Shown: piece after piece, positions 63,648 through 64,000 of the stretch
Numbering within the stretch: the first letter of the stretch is position 1
Layout: each line of letters begins with the position of its first letter
Source: an uncultured Alistipes sp.
GTDB lineage: Bacteria; Bacteroidota; Bacteroidia; Bacteroidales; Rikenellaceae
NCBI GenBank assembly: GCA_900541585.1
Contig: UQKD01000005.1
Span: 1 to 64,000 of the forward strand
Direction of reading: 5' to 3'
Length of the DNA: 64,000 nt
Translations under genes and position numbers: made by a program
Notes under the pieces: generated by a model
Database searches by the model: none
What the model was told of the DNA's origin: nothing
What the model saw: the letters and a program-made list of their open reading frames with translations, nothing else

Positions 63648-64000
63648 TTTTTGGCGTTGTAAATGAGTGTGGAACTGTTTTCGGGCCGCAGCGTGCGGCG
63701 GCTGAACGAGCGGATGTCCTCGCCGGTGACGGCGCGGTAGCGGTCTACTTCGCGGTTGATCAGCGCGAGGTCGCCCAGCATCTCGTAGAACCCGAGGTTC
63801 ATCGCCTTGTTCATCACGTTCAGTTCGCCGAAGAGCGTGTTGGCTTCGAACTTGTTCTTGACCTTTTCGATTTCGTATGCGGTCGCAGCGGTCGTTTGCA
63901 GGGCTTCGATCTCTTCGCGGAAAGCCGCCTCGGCCGCTTCGGGCGTCACGCCCGGGAGCAGCTGGCCCGTGAAGACGAACAATCCCGGGTCGACATCGCC
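63644..64000 (-). CDS. M16-family peptidase, cut by window edge
   Basis: The frame is open to the right edge, so only the C-terminal 118 residues are seen: DPGLFVFTGQLLPG, EIEKVKNKFEANTLFGELNVMNKAMNLGF and VTGEDIRSFSRRTLRPENSSTLIY, typical of the M16 C-terminal half. The zinc-binding half would lie outside the window. Overlaps the next M16 gene by 4 bases. Confidence 0.85.
   Translation of the reverse strand, partial: GDVDPGLFVFTGQLLPGVTPEAAEAAFREEIEALQTTAATAYEIEKVKNKFEANTLFGELNVMNKAMNLGFYEMLGDLALINREVDRYRAVTGEDIRSFSRRTLRPENSSTLIYNAKK

Overview
This window looks like a Bacteroidota chromosome, most likely Rikenellaceae/Alistipes. The evidence is high-GC coding sequence with AT-rich intergenic regions, many promoters of the Bacteroidota type (TTTG, about 19 bp, TAnnTTTG), and families typical of the phylum: BACON-like and DUF4838 lipoproteins, LruC and CotH proteins, and sensor kinases with periplasmic TPR-like halves. 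The genus is inference from gene content and style; no 16S gene is present.

Layout. Positions 1-2.9 kb are visibly AT-rich and carry a large SF1 helicase fused to a DUF2726-like nuclease domain, open at the left edge. They end at a sequence resembling the last third of a tRNA, followed by a terminator, so this looks like the end of an integrated island. From 3.4 to 8.5 kb there is a small HTH regulator, two acetyltransferases, Hsp20, a flavodoxin/ferredoxin fusion, an HRDC protein, a nitroreductase-like lipoprotein and a DUF421 membrane protein. From 8.7 to 18.5 kb a tight operon encodes a membrane HEAT-repeat protein, a PgaC-like polysaccharide synthase, a TPR plus YaiO-type outer-membrane barrel, a DUF4838 lipoprotein, a DUF1573 lipoprotein and a CotH-like lipoprotein. 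I read this as a synthase-dependent exopolysaccharide export system and as the best candidate for an undescribed system here.

From 18.5 to 36.3 kb there are mostly housekeeping genes: NUDIX, cysteine desulfidase, phytase-like phosphatase, LruC protein, the pepE-tyrA-yraN-kdtA strand, acpP-fabF-rnc, radC, a BACON-like lipoprotein, glyS, ruvX, def and small secreted proteins. From 36.5 to 45.7 kb there are ppdK, an XRE regulator joined to a nuclease-fold protein that has lost its catalytic residues, a 0.9 kb gene-free region packed with palindromes, an SGNH hydrolase, mnmA, a CPBP-like protein, rimM, rpsP and tRNA-Arg(TCT). From 45.9 to 50.2 kb there is a frameshifted DUF3857 remnant, then two overlapping sensor kinases (one lacking its phospho-acceptor histidine) and a single-domain response regulator. 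From 50.2 to 56.3 kb one overlapping operon runs lptB-aroA-aroC-prmC-recX-M23 peptidase. From 56.4 kb to the end there are recQ, three tiny membrane proteins, an exported unknown protein, rsmA, a small membrane protein and two M16 peptidase genes, the last cut by the window edge.

No CRISPR array, complete insertion sequence, rRNA or replication origin was seen.
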